DNA of 64,000 nt from Symsagittifera roscoffensis. Its lineage: Eukaryota > Xenacoelomorpha > Acoela > Convolutidae. The translations under genes were made by a program, and so were the position numbers. The stretch is taken from assembly GCF_963678635.1 (NCBI RefSeq), contig NC_087064.1, positions 53,836,684-53,900,683 on the forward strand. The letters run 5' to 3'. The notes beneath the pieces are model-generated. The model saw only the letters and a list, made by a program, of their open reading frames with translations. It made no database searches and had not been told where the DNA came from. This document shows, piece after piece, positions 51,651 to 62,249 of this stretch (positions are counted from its first letter, which is position 1; each line of letters starts with the position of its first letter).

Positions 51651-52199
51651 CCTCGGGCGAGATCCATTTTGAAAATATTTTTTGCTACCTCACAACCCAT
51701 TTCGTGCTTAAATCTGAAAAAATTAATAATTCTACAAAAATTTCAGTTCACAAACCGATTTCAAAAGTCAAATTTTTACCCATGAATCATTCTATTGTTA
51801 GTATTTGGGGTGCCAATGTTAAGCTGAACCAAAAAAGAAACAAGTTTCCCCATAGGCAGAAAAATAATACCTAAAACCCCCGTAGCAAAATTTTTTCGAC
51901 CAGATTTTTTACTTCAAATTTTAAATGCCAAGTTATTTTCATAACGCTTTTTTCCAACCAAACTTTAAGATTTTATTGACACTGTCCTAGAAAGTATTCA
52001 CTAAAATTAAGAAAGTCTCAAAAATTGTAAGTTTTTTTTTGAACTAAAAAAAACTTGATCTCATAGCACTTAACTGTAAATCAAAGCGCTCATGACTGCA
52101 TGATCTCCAGTTCAATTTTTAAAATAACCAACGTTTAACCCTATGGCTGGTTGTCCTCGACAAAAAAGTGACCTGAACTCATAGTAAAACTCTTAAGAC

Positions 52200-53040
52200 A
52201 GCTCAACAAGCTTCATTTAAAGGAAATACTTACAGAAACGCTGAAATTTAAGCTCGCAAAATCTTAATGCACTTTGTCTACTGAACAACTACTCTTTAAA
52301 CAACCTTCTTCAATGGCTTCAACAAAGCCAACGTTTCAACCACTACTTAAATCGTTAAGACAGAGCTACGGAAACAATTGTTCTCAGTACGAACAGGCAA
52401 TACTTTAGTGCGTAGATGCGGTAACCCAAAATATGTGGTGTCAGCGTTCATCACCAAAGGGCTTTATCATATACGGAAACTAAGTCACAACTTCGAACTC
52501 AACGGCTACTAGTAACTTAGTAACCTCACACGACTTGGTCGCTCAAAGCTCTCAGTGAGTCTTCTACTGAAGTGGAAAGAACACTGCTAGCTGCACGACC
52601 TCGGTTACACTACACTCAAAGACTTGACGCAGTACCTGAGTATCTACTCGCAAAAATGCGAGAGTCTGTACATGGAGACATCGACTTGTAATTAAGTGGG
52701 ACGAATTTGCGAATTAACGAAGCAACAAAAATTCCACAACCGACCCAACCAAATTACTTCTATGTTCACGAAAAACTACGAAAGATCTCAAGATATATCG
52801 TCAAGAGCAACAACTTAAACATATCCAATGGATAATCGAGCCCAATATGTTTGAAAATAACCGGACTTTTTAAAACTTCCCGTAGATCAACGAGCAGAGC
52901 TGATGATACAACATAAACTGTGCTTCAACTGCTTAGGCCAAGACAAATTTAGTGAAAGCACATCGGTCAAACGGTGGTTCAACAACAACTGCAGAGGGCA
53001 ACAGCATTAAACTCTACACATCGACAAAAACCAAAAATCA
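52200..53040 (+). pseudogene. BEL/Pao gag remnant with zinc knuckle
   Basis: Around 52910-53030 a CCHC-type knuckle is recognisable (CFNCLGQ, then NNCRGQQH, stop, TLHID). This is the paired arrangement typical of Pao gag, where the second half reads C..C...HH..LH. The first knuckle has lost its histidine (K in place) and final cysteine. Upstream, LTQYLSIYSQKCESL near 52620-52660 resembles the gag segment before the knuckle. Several stops and frame changes are present. Confidence 0.7.
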
Positions 53041-53129
53041 ATCAACATGCAAATTGGCACTGCAGTAACCAAGCCCTTGTAACAAGCTTAGGATTCAATT
53101 AAAAACACGAGTAGCATCAAAAATCAGCA

Positions 53130-53345
53130 CCAGTTTATGCGGGTATCACTTTTAAACAAGGGCATCAAATTGGACTGCTACTATGTACTCGACAACTGCA
53201 GCAGCTGCTCATAAATTCTCAGCAATAATGCTGGAACTCTTCAGTTAAACCTAGCCAACAACTACAACTTAGCGTACGAGGTGCATTCAATCGTGATAAA
53301 ACGTCTGTCTCTCCTTTCCGGCTGAGTATCGGACCACATAGCACT
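53130..53345 (+). pseudogene. BEL/Pao aspartic protease remnant
   Basis: The motif CYYVLDNCSSCS followed by a stop at about 53170-53212 occupies the place of the protease active site. The catalytic D-S/T-G triad reads D-N-C here, so it is inactivated. Downstream text (QLNLANNYNLAYEVHSIVI) may be the rest of the fold. Confidence 0.55.
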
Positions 53346-53511
53346 ACCAAAACTACTCTTACCCTACAATCAGTCTAGTCACTTGAAACTCTGAGTTTTG
53401 ACGCCATCGACGCATATAGCCTTAACAGAACGTGCTCACTCTTCAACCAGCTTCGACACGTCAACTTTCCTAATCTAGGCGACAACTCTTTGCAAGTTTT
53501 TATTAGCGAAT

Positions 53512-53950
53512 ATGCTTTCTGGAAAACTTCGGAGCGTGGTATCAGGAAATCTCCAACAGGCTGTCAACAAAACAATTAGGTTGGACGATCACTGGCCGCT
53601 CAACGAGAAATTTATTAGTTCCAAATCAAATTCATATTCGAATTATATGATTGAGTTAAACTATCAAGAAGAGGTCACATTCACTGGAATATTGAAAAAA
53701 TCTTGGAAGCTTGCAGAATTAGGCATCCACGAAGATAACAAAGCTACACTCTTTGAAAAGAGTAAAAGAAAACTAAGATTTATGAAACAAAGCAATGAGC
53801 ACGACTGAGATTGCTACGAATCAAATCTTTTCTGGAAAACTGAAGTGAAAATGCCCATCCGGCAGCAAAAGCTCAACTACAATCACCACAGAGACGGCTC
53901 AAAAAGAAACCATGAAACCATGCAGCTTATTATTGACCTGGAAATAACTA
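53512..53950 (+). pseudogene. BEL/Pao linker between protease and RT
   Basis: The open frame 53512-53808 contains SWKLAELGIHEDNKATLFEK. This matches the 'FW.LE.LGI..D' segment that precedes the RT in Pao polyproteins. It is followed, after a stop and frame changes, by an 'LFWKTEVKMPIRQQKLNYN' stretch. Confidence 0.65.
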
Positions 53951-54059
53951 AGTCATGTCTCTTACTTTGCAATACCCACAGCCGGCACTACTTTAGTACC
54001 TCCCGCACCTCCCTGTGAGTAATCCAAGCAAGCCCGGGAAGATACACAGAGTAGTTAAC

Positions 54060-54330
54060 TCTGTCTTGACGTACAAAATTGTCGTGTTGAGCTCTTGCAT
54101 TGAAACTGGACCCCATCTTCTGCGAGAACGTGTTTAGTTCTACTACGATTCCGGGAAAACTTGTGACCGTATCCGCGGATATTCTAGGCATATTTTTGCA
54201 AATCGGTATTTGAAGATGAGGATCAAAACGCGCTTCGCTTCCTTTGGCCTACTACCAAAAAATGTATCAAGCAACACCAATACGCTCAGCATTTTTGCAA
54301 TCTTTTGCGCATTATCGACCTGCTGCATAA
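54060..54330 (+). pseudogene. BEL/Pao reverse transcriptase fragment
   Basis: In one frame: LDPIFCENVFSS...VTVSADILGIFLQIGI, corresponding to the block with the first catalytic Asp (S/T-A-D-I...FLQI). A frameshift then leads into EDEDQNALRFLW, the next conserved RT block. The YxDD block is not seen and is probably deleted or beyond recognition. Confidence 0.75.
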
Positions 54331-54649
54331 ATTAATCAAACTGCGCATTATCAAACTGCTAAAATTTATCGGATTCAGGGCGTGAAATGAAACACAACTG
54401 ACAATACCATTTTGCGCAACTTTCAACTAAGTGATTAATACAATAACGCCTACACTCCAATCAGTCCTCTCTACAGTAGCAAGTGTTTTCGAACCACTAG
54501 GTATGCTAGCGCCATTTGTCAAAAACTTGAACTTTGCTTCAAGCCTTGTGCAACTCTGGTATTCCTTCGGACGAACCTATGTTATGTGACTTTGTTCCGA
54601 TAAAAGACAAATGGGTTGATCAATGCAAACCACACCCCACTGTGAGGTT

Positions 54650-55020
54650 GCAGCGCTTACTTGGATCAAAACTGTAAGCTAGCCATATACAGCTTCATGT
54701 CCTCTGCGACGCGTCGTAAAATACAATGGCTACGTGTATCTACTTCCGAACTGCAGGCAGCTCTGGCATATGCGCTATTTTTTTGATTGACAATACAAAG
54801 GTAGCACCACTGAATCAAGAAAGCATTCCGAAACTGGAAACTTACTGCGCAAACAGAATTGGCGAAATGCTTACTTTATGCAAAGCCGAACAATGGAAAC
54901 AGTTCCCTGGTAAAGACAGCGCTACGCGGGGAATTTTACTTAGAGACGTGAAAAAAAATTGGTCGAATGCACCAGAATTTCTACCGAACAAGGACCCTAC
55001 TTGGTGGGTAAGGCAAGAAC
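54650..55020 (+). pseudogene. BEL/Pao RNase H remnant with internal deletion
   Basis: The open frame 54726-55025 gives YFRTAGSSGICAIFLI...TKVAPLNQESIPKLE and then jumps to YCANRIGEMLTLCKAEQWK, SATRGILLRDVKKNW and APEFLPNKDPTWW. Both halves are standard Pao RNase H and inter-domain segments, normally separated by about 100 residues. The join therefore marks an in-frame deletion. Confidence 0.8.
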
Positions 55021-55399
55021 GCTAAAAAAACGGTAAAAAAATAAATCATGAACTACACCACTATTCGACTTTTTTGCCGGTTTTCCAACTTGTCTTCACT
55101 TCGTTTGGGTCACCGCTCGGGTTTTAGTTCTTGTAGATGCCTCAAAAGGAAAGTGGAAACGTTCAGCTTCTATGGAAAACCCGGAAAATGTCCTGCTCCT
55201 CCTTTTTCAACCATCATGGTGAGGAAATTTTGTTGACACAGACAATTAAGTACGAACCAAGCACCAAGTTGACAACAAAGACAAACTACAGCAGTTCTCC
55301 CCTTTCCTCTACAACGGTATTATTTGCGCGCGAGGATGTCTACGAAACTCATCTGTACAGAACGCAACAAAGTATCCAATAATCCTAAACGCAAAAGAA

Positions 55400-56050
55400 C
55401 CAAATGTGCGCATGATGATTGTGAGCGCTCAATGCAATTGTATACATCACGGCCCTGAATTCTTTCGCAACTACCTGCAACTAAGCTCTGTCATCATTGG
55501 GCTCCGAAAAGCACTTAGACAGATAAGACATAGTTGCCATCTCTACAGAAGACTCGAAGGCAGAGGGTTACTTCCGCTCATGACCGACCTGCCGCCAACT
55601 CGTTTCGACGTTCCATCTAGTTATACTTTCCACAGCGAGTGATTACGTAATACCATTCTACATCACAAGAAAGGACACATATAAAAAAAGCTATAATGAC
55701 CTCTTCACTTGCCTCCCTACTCCCTCGGTTCAGCTGGAATCGACAGAGAATCATGCAACGAGAACCTTGCGAACAATTGCATCTGACGGCCACTGCTAGG
55801 AAAGGCACACGCACGTAAGCTTTTAATCTCTGACAACGCTACTTTCTTCGTCGGTGACCGTAAGCAAACGCGCTCATAACCAAACAACTTCAACGAAACC
55901 ATGTTAATTGAAACGCTACAAATCCAAAATGTCAAATGGCGCATGAATTCTTCGTCAGCCTCTAACTTTGGCGGTGTGCGGGAGCGATTCGTTCCAATGA
56001 TAAAACGAGCCATCCTAGTAAATCTCGGTTCTGATTGATTAAGGTAGTCC
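55400..56050 (+). pseudogene. BEL/Pao integrase remnant
   Basis: The N-terminal part reads LRKALRQIRHSCHLYRRLEG then LLPLMTDLPPTRF, the H2C2-adjacent block of Pao integrases. The core is represented by LISDNATFFVGDR (an Asp of the DDE triad) near 55815-55855 and by NFGGVRERFVPMIKRAI (the Glu) near 55965-56015. Stops and frame changes separate the blocks. Confidence 0.8.
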
Positions 56051-56116
56051 TGACTGCGGCAATCCTTACTTCACGTCCTTGACGACGACCTTCCACTGAT
56101 ACCCGACCACTTCCTA

Positions 56117-56551
56117 ATGGGTCGCCGATTGGTCTACATTCCGGCAACAGCCTTCTGCAAAGCATCTACTATTAAACTGTACAGCAAGTCTTGTAAGCGA
56201 GCAAAGGATAGACTTGACAGCTTCTGGAGGCGTCTGCTGAAACAGTACGCTCCGATTCTCATCAAAAGGACTGAATGGACGCAACCCGAGGAACAACTCA
56301 AAAAAGAAGACCCGGTGTGGATACTTGAGGACTTTACACCACGAGGCATCAGGCCTTTGAATCGAGGGCTAAAAGCTTTTACCGGTATGGATGGCATCGC
56401 GCGCTCGTGTAAACTGAAAACAGCCCTAGGTACTTTAGCGAGACCAGCAATAAAACTGGCCCTCGCCTTGCAAAAAAAGGATTTTAAGACCACTTCAATA
56501 GACTTTCAAAAAAAGCTGGGCTCAGCCACTTCCCCATCTGTTCCTAATTAA
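56117..56551 (+). pseudogene. BEL/Pao C-terminal DUF5641 domain
   Basis: An open frame of 144 codons. After a divergent start it shows RLDSFWRRLLKQYAPILIKR, W..PEEQLKKEDPVWIL, FTPRGIRPLNRGLKAF, MDGIARSCKLKTALGTLARP and IKLALAL. This is the order of the DUF5641 domain found after integrase in Pao elements. It is the best-preserved part of the element. The end at 56551 is consistent with the polyprotein C-terminus, about 80 bp before the LTR remnant. Confidence 0.85.
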
Positions 56552-56629
56552 GACCGAGAATAATCTTGAGATGAATTTTTCTAGGTTAATTCTCGCAAAT
56601 TTATTTAATAAAGTCATAATTTGTTGCAA

Positions 56630-56715
56630 ATTGATGACTAATTTTTTTGACTTCTGTGAACAGCTAAGAGACAATTCAAGACATAAGAAATCAACAGCTT
56701 GTTTTAAATATATGG
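56630..56715 (+). repeat. Putative 3' LTR remnant of the BEL/Pao element
   Basis: Direct-orientation partner of 50290-50375, immediately downstream of the polyprotein remnant. Confidence 0.6.
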
Positions 56716-57114
56716 AATTTCCTAACTTCTACTGTTTCAAGTAAAAAGATGCTGAAAATATACGAAATATTCTATACGAAGGTTTTATAATTATGAGAGT
56801 TGAGAGATGACTCACAAATATCATTATTAGCGTCCTAACATAGAGTAGTGAACGTTAGGAAATTAAGCTCATACTACTTGTAGCAGTTTTTGTGCCTCAA
56901 GTAAATTCTTCATATAGTTTGTGTTTTTGGAGGGCATGGGCGGATTCTTTGTTAATCATTAACTTCTAATTTTTTTTGGGGGGGGTTTAATAGCACGTTA
57001 AATTGCAAAGGGAAATTACTTTTTTTGACATGGTAAAAAATGTTTCAAACATTATAATTAGATTTTTTTTTGGTTTTTGTAAAACCCCTGATATGTCAAT
57101 TTTAGTATCTAAAT

Positions 57115-57122
57115 GGTGTACA
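57115..57122 (+). repeat. Left target-site duplication GGTGTACA
   Basis: Identical to 57547-57554; flanks the hAT-type MITE. Confidence 0.93.
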
Positions 57123-57546
57123 CAGGGGCGGATCTAGGATTTTTTTGAGGGAGGGGGCGGATTTTCAAAAAAAATTTCGAAAATTTTGACAACATTTTTT
57201 TTAGGTCGACCAATTTGATTTTTCGAGCTCTCCTAAAAACACTAAATAGTCCTCCCTGTTTTGGCCAAATTTTCTGCTGCGCCGCAGACTCATTTTTGAA
57301 AAAGCAGGTCAAAAAAGCCGTTTTTAGGCACTATTTGAAAAATTTTGACAAAAAAATTGCGTTTTTTTTTGGCGCATGCTCCCCCTCAAAGTTAGTATAC
57401 ATTGGCGCCAAAGGCGCCTTTAGAAAAATTTTAGGGTCGGTCGGCAAAAATGGATTTCTAAAAAAGTACCAAAGGGGGGACCCTTTACGTCGGCAGGGGG
57501 TCGAATCCCTGAGAGAAAGAGCGTCCACCCCCTAAATCCGCCCCTG
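57123..57546. mobile_element. hAT-type MITE, complete, 424 bp
   Basis: The left end is CAGGGGCGGATCTAGGATTT and the right end is CTAAATCCGCCCCTG. These are the CAGGGGCGGAT-type inverted ends known from animal hAT elements. A perfect 8-bp duplication (GGTGTACA) flanks it, as expected for hAT. There is no transposase. Related pieces lie at 6345-6660, 14010-14092, 27553-27685 and 37905-38258. Confidence 0.93.
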
Positions 57547-57554
57547 GGTGTACA
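57547..57554 (+). repeat. Right target-site duplication GGTGTACA
   Basis: Identical to 57115-57122. Confidence 0.93.
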
Positions 57555-60330
57555 TAAAATCATTTTTTTACTGGTATCAAGTCAGTATAACCTAAATCAT
57601 TGTATTTGCAAGCATCAATTGGTATAAAATCAATTTATCTCGATGGCACTCGGGATTTCTATAAAATGTTTATATAAGCTATCGAATTGTAATCTATTAT
57701 AGCAATTAATCACAACTGAAAGATCAGACCGCTCCAGAAAAGTTTTTCATTAAAAAAAAATGTTATTTAAATTTTTTTGCAGATTTTTATAAAATGTTTA
57801 TGAAATTGTATAGACTTATATTAGTAGAAAAGATAAATTGATCTGCTCTCAAGCGTTTTCAATTTTGTTTTGACTAATAGATTGTCACAGAATTGTATTT
57901 TTTCTTGAGGTCACGGACACAAATTTTAATTCCTTTAGTACACAAATATTGCCTGATTTTTGGATAGTCGACAACCTCTCAACAAATATTGTTTGAATTT
58001 TGAATAGTCGACAATCTCGCTTGGGTAAAAACTTACTTTGCAGTCAAATACCCCAATTAAATGAAAAACTTTGCAAAGAAAAACAATTTTTAAAAGCATC
58101 AAATAAGTGATTTTAGTAACTATCAAATCCTTATAATCGATTGAATTTTAAACTTGAGTTAACAGATTTGATAGTGATGATTGATAAAACCTCAATGGTG
58201 ATGCCTGAGGATGATTCGATGATGGATTATTCGATGACACCTAATGTAGTACACCACTATATAAAAGACTTCGTAAGTTTATTGTTATGTATGATCTTCA
58301 CTTGGCTCAAAAAAGTTAAAGAATTTTTGATATTAGCTTATAAACAAATCTGTATATGTTCAAGCAGAAAAAAAACTTGCTTGGCTCTCAAGCATTTTTG
58401 ATTTCGTAAATTAATCGATTAATCGAACATAGGTGTGCTGGTGAAGTTTGCTCACCAGCATAAAACTTAATTAAAGCCGCTAACCACAAAAAGCTATTGG
58501 CATCTGAAATATCACACCGCTGCAGAATGCTGCTCAATATCATCAAAATTGCTGATTTTTCCATTCAATCGGTTATCCCACCGTGCGAAAAATTAGAATG
58601 CCTCCGATTAATTATCACAATAAAAAAGTTATACAAATTTCTTATTTTTAGGGCACACTCGATAAACAAGCGTAAAAAAATTTCTGTTCTTATCAAAAAA
58701 AGATTTGATGATTGACAATCCCGCATTCAAAAAAATTGTGATTGATTATCACAAGTAAAATGTACAATTGTAAGATAGATAAATTGTTTACGCGCAAACT
58801 GATGGATTTTAATAAGTGTAAAATCGATTATCATCGGTTGAACTTTTAAACTTGAGTTGACAATTCTATTGTGAGAGCGATTTAGTTTTTTGCTGCATGT
58901 TTTTTTTAAATACAGTGCTGATTTAAATTAACCGGACAAAACGCGTTAAACTTGAAATTTAAAACCCGTTTTTCTCAAATTGGGTTGAGTTTAGGTGAAA
59001 ACTTATAAAGACAAAACTTGCTTAAAATTTTAGCAGAATCAATCTGGTTTAATTTGTTTTGCGAATTTCGGGTCTGAAATTTTACCCCAAAAATGGGTCA
59101 TTTTGGCTTATCTTACTTAATCAAAAATTACGCCAAAAATATCATGTGTTGATCACAAATATAATTATATCAAAGTGAGCCCCTTACGTAGCCCAACAAA
59201 CTTTAAGAAGGGTATATTCTCCAAAACATTGTATAAGTTAATTTACTTTTGTTTGATAGACAAAAAAGGTCGTTTTTACTATATAAAATACCAACTTTTT
59301 ATTTAAAAATAATTTTTAAACGGTTTGCAATTTTTTTTAGAGAATTTACCCTTCTTAAAGTTTGTTGGGCTACGTAAGGGGCTCACTTCGATATAATTAT
59401 ATTTGTGATCAACACATGATATTTTTGGCGTAATTTTTGATTAAGTAAGATAAGCCAAAATGACCCATTTTTGGGGTAAAATTTCAGACCCGAAATTCGC
59501 AAAACAAATTAAACCAGATTAATTCTGCTAAAATTCTAAGCAAGTTTTGTCTTCATAAGTTTTCACCTAAACTCAACCCAATTTGAGAAAAACGGGTTTT
59601 AAATTTCAAGTTTAACGCATTTTGTCCGGTTAATTTAAATCAGCACTGTATAATCGGCAAATTAAAAAAAATTAAAATGAATATTTCAAACAGATTTTTT
59701 TCTTAGTACAGATGTTTTTGTTTCAATAGTACAGACCACTAGAGAAAAGTTTTTAGAACAAAAAATTGCTGTTCCGTATGTTCAGTTTTGAAAATTGTTT
59801 TTGAAAAAATATAAAAACACATTCTACTAAAAAAGATAACTTGAAAAGCTCTCAAAAATCTACTTCTTGTGGAATGGAAAGGCGAAAACTGCAAACTTTT
59901 TTCAATGAGCAGCGAATCAAATTGTAAAATTGTTTTGTATTTTTTTGAGCAGAAGAATAGCAATTAGCATCTGAAAAATAAAGCTTTTTTTTCATTTTTT
60001 AAATAATCGACAATCAATGGTTATAAAATCAATTTTAAAAAAAATAAAACCTCAGTTTTACTTTTGCGGGGTATCTATAAAATAGATAATTGCTCTTGAA
60101 TGGATTTACATTAAAGTAATTGATGACACGTAACACAGCACAATGTCATATAAACATTTTTTATAGCTTCTAGTTCTTGTTCTGTTTGATCTTCGTTAGA
60201 ATCTGAAACAAAAATATGCACGGTGTGCAGGTTGCTTATGGAAGTATACAAACAATTTTTAGCAGACAAGATAAACTTTTTTTGATCTGCTCTCAAGCAG
60301 TTTTTCTGATCTGTTTAACAAAAAAATTTG
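57555..60330. repeat. Decayed repeat domain, interrupted by a MITE
   Basis: Several phrases recur at irregular distances: GGTATAAAATCAATTTA / GGTTATAAAATCAATTTT (57622, 60020), GATCTGCTCTCAAGC (57840, 60290, variants 58385 and 59845), TTTTAAACTTGAGTT(A/G)ACA (58147, 58847) and GCATCTGAAA (58500, 59967). They suggest an old large-unit repeat. The frames inside (at most 86 codons) show no domains. Confidence 0.45.
58913..59648. mobile_element. Foldback MITE (Tc1/mariner type), 736 bp with ~309-bp inverted arms
   Basis: The arms 58913-59221 and 59340-59648 are near-perfect inverted copies, beginning CAGTGCTGATTTAAATTAAC and ending with its complement. TA lies on both sides, consistent with TA target duplication. 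The central 118 bp are unrelated AT-rich sequence without coding capacity. The arms differ at few positions, for example GCGTTAAAC against GCATTTTG-side changes and small indels, so the insertion is comparatively young. Confidence 0.92.
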
Positions 60331-60472
60331 CCATATTTCTGTTTCCAGTAGCTTTTGACGCTTAGCACCAACCCCATCAAAACTTTTTCCCCGAAAACCA
60401 TAGGTCGCCTCTGTATAGAAAAATATGCAGCTTGTATATCTATTCCTTTGTAGTTTTGTGGATTACTATTAC

Positions 60473-60479
60473 CAGAGAG

Positions 60480-60513
<34 letters not shown>
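60473..60513 (+). repeat. GA/GATA microsatellite
   Basis: AGAGAGAGATAGATAGAGAG continuing as (GA)n to 60513. Confidence 0.97.
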
Positions 60514-60542
60514 CAAAATCGGTTGAACTTTAACAAAAGCAA

Positions 60543-61033
60543 AAATGCTCGTATCCGAGTAAAGTCCTGAGTGTTCCGACTGTCTTTTAAGGTCTAAGGA
60601 GCAGTGTTTGCTTTTAAAAAATGATGCTTTTTTCGAAAAAAAAAAATCAAAAATTTCATGTTTTTTAGAGCATCTCACTACACGCCAGATAAAGTACAAA
60701 GTGATAAATTTTGCTCCTAGTAACGTAGAAGTAATGACAAAAAGCCTGTTTCATACAATTTAAAACAATTTTTACGAGGAATTAAATCTCCGCTTACGCT
60801 TTAATACGTTGCCCCAGATTGGCCATATTGGCAATCTTTAAACCCTCAAAACTTTTTGAGACATGGTCACAGCTAAAGTATTTTTTCAAATTTGTACTTA
60901 GGTCAACATTATTTCTCAGCTGATATAAAAAAGTTTTGTCAAAAAATTGTAAAAAAGTTTAAACGTGTCTGAAGAAAAAAAAACCACCCGGAGCACAAAT
61001 ATTCCGTTACTTTCTTTACGAAAAACGGACCAA
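60543..61033 (-). mobile_element. Family A repeat, diverged
   Basis: Minus orientation: TGCTCGTATCCGAGTAAAGT at the 3' end (hairpin disrupted), CACGCCAGATAAAGTACAAA, GCTTACGCTTTAATACG at the hairpin, and CCGTTACTTTCTTTACGAAA at the 5' end. The next copy follows head to tail. Confidence 0.8.
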
Positions 61034-61370
61034 CAAGACTGCTCGTATCAGGGTAAAGCCTTGAATGATCCAAAAGTTTTTAAAAGTCTGTGGAGTAGTG
61101 TTTATTTTTAAAAAAAGAATGAAAATTTCAAAAAAAAAGAATTTTTTTAAAAAAACTTTGTTAGTTTTTTTTTCGAAAACCATCACCCCACTTTGTTCAG
61201 TAAGAAGTAGTGTATTTCGCATTTACTGAATTAATAATTATCCCAAATAGCTTGCCTCAATTTAATTTCGAACGGTTTCTATCGCTTGCGCGTTAAAAGC
61301 GCTAAGTATATTGCGCGTTAATTGTCCCAAATTGGCCGAATTGGCAATCTTTAAACCCCCCTAACTTAAT
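61034..61370 (-). mobile_element. Family A/B-like repeat, 5'-truncated
   Basis: The 3' tip CAAGACTGCTCGTATCAGGG starts directly after the preceding copy. The body mixes family A (TTAATTGTCCCAAATTGGCC) with a TAGCTTGCCTCAATTTAATT stretch otherwise seen in family B. It ends after CCCCCTAACTTA. Confidence 0.75.
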
Positions 61371-62249
61371 GAACTTGAACGGACGCTGAAGGCTTTACAG
61401 CCTGTTAGAAAGCGCCGTATGTTATAAAGAGCCGCATCAATTGGCCTACTTTCAATTTGTTTTTATTCAAGAAGCTGAAATCGGATGAACCGTCCAATTT
61501 AGGTTTGTCCTGTTCTAAAACTGTCTAAAAGTTCAATTTTAACTGGCGTCTAAGCTTCAGTGTATCAGAAATTTCCACTTAAGTCCAATTTTAAGAGCCA
61601 AAACTAAAAAAAATTCAAATTATTCAAAAATTTTATCTTGTTTCGTCTAAATGAAACTATTTTTGTCAAAAAAAACAAGCATGATCAAATCTGAAAATCT
61701 ATTTAATAAAAAACAATGAATAAAAGGTTACACTCACGAAAAGACCAAGGAAGTATTGGTTTCCAAAACAGGCGTGGCTGCACTTTAAGTTTTTCTCGCT
61801 GTCCACTTTTTGTCGCCGTATTTGTTGACTTATCCTCATCGACTTTGATGCGTTATCGAATTTATGAATTATCGAATTTATGATACGCTAAATGACCGGT
61901 TCCTATAGTTAGCATCTGATAGTTGAGAAGGTTTCCATACTCACTGATATTCGAAGAATGATTGACTGTATTAAAAATATTCTTGAAATTGCAGTCATGC
62001 GTTTCCTTCAAAGACGATGCATTTATATGATAAATACCTCGTCACAACAAAGGGCGCTCAGAAAAACTAAATTTTTGGCAGTATGAGAGAGGTTAAGCAA
62101 AAAACAATATGTATCAATCAGAAAACAGTTGAATTGGCCACACGTAACGATTGATATTTGTATTCAAAATTTGTAATCAATTTTTAATCGTCTTTAATTA
62201 AACATTTGTGGAGTACTATTGTTTGTTTGTTTCTTAAGTTATCTTCTGA
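61371..62249. other. No gene supported; possible minus-strand exon at 61839-61738
   Basis: A 34-codon minus-strand frame starting with ATG at 61839 ends at a good donor (CTTTTC|GTGAGT, 61738/61737). It could be a first exon, but spliced to the GPCR acceptor at 39290 it would read out of frame over the GPCR start. No function can be given. Confidence 0.25.

Larger units (their letters stand above)
50290..56715 (+). mobile_element. BEL/Pao LTR retrotransposon, decayed copy
   Basis: An LTR retrotransposon of the BEL/Pao group. All landmarks lie in plus orientation and in the canonical order: minisatellite-containing leader, gag zinc knuckle, aspartic protease, pre-RT linker, RT, RNase H, integrase, DUF5641. 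Direct repeats at the ends look like LTR remnants. Many stops, several frameshifts and an internal RNase H deletion make it inactive. It lies upstream of the GPCR, outside that transcription unit. No envelope-like gene is seen. Confidence 0.88.

Noticed and set aside
56134-56493. 119-codon minus-strand frame
   Set aside because: Antisense shadow of the DUF5641 domain, which is recognisable on the plus strand.
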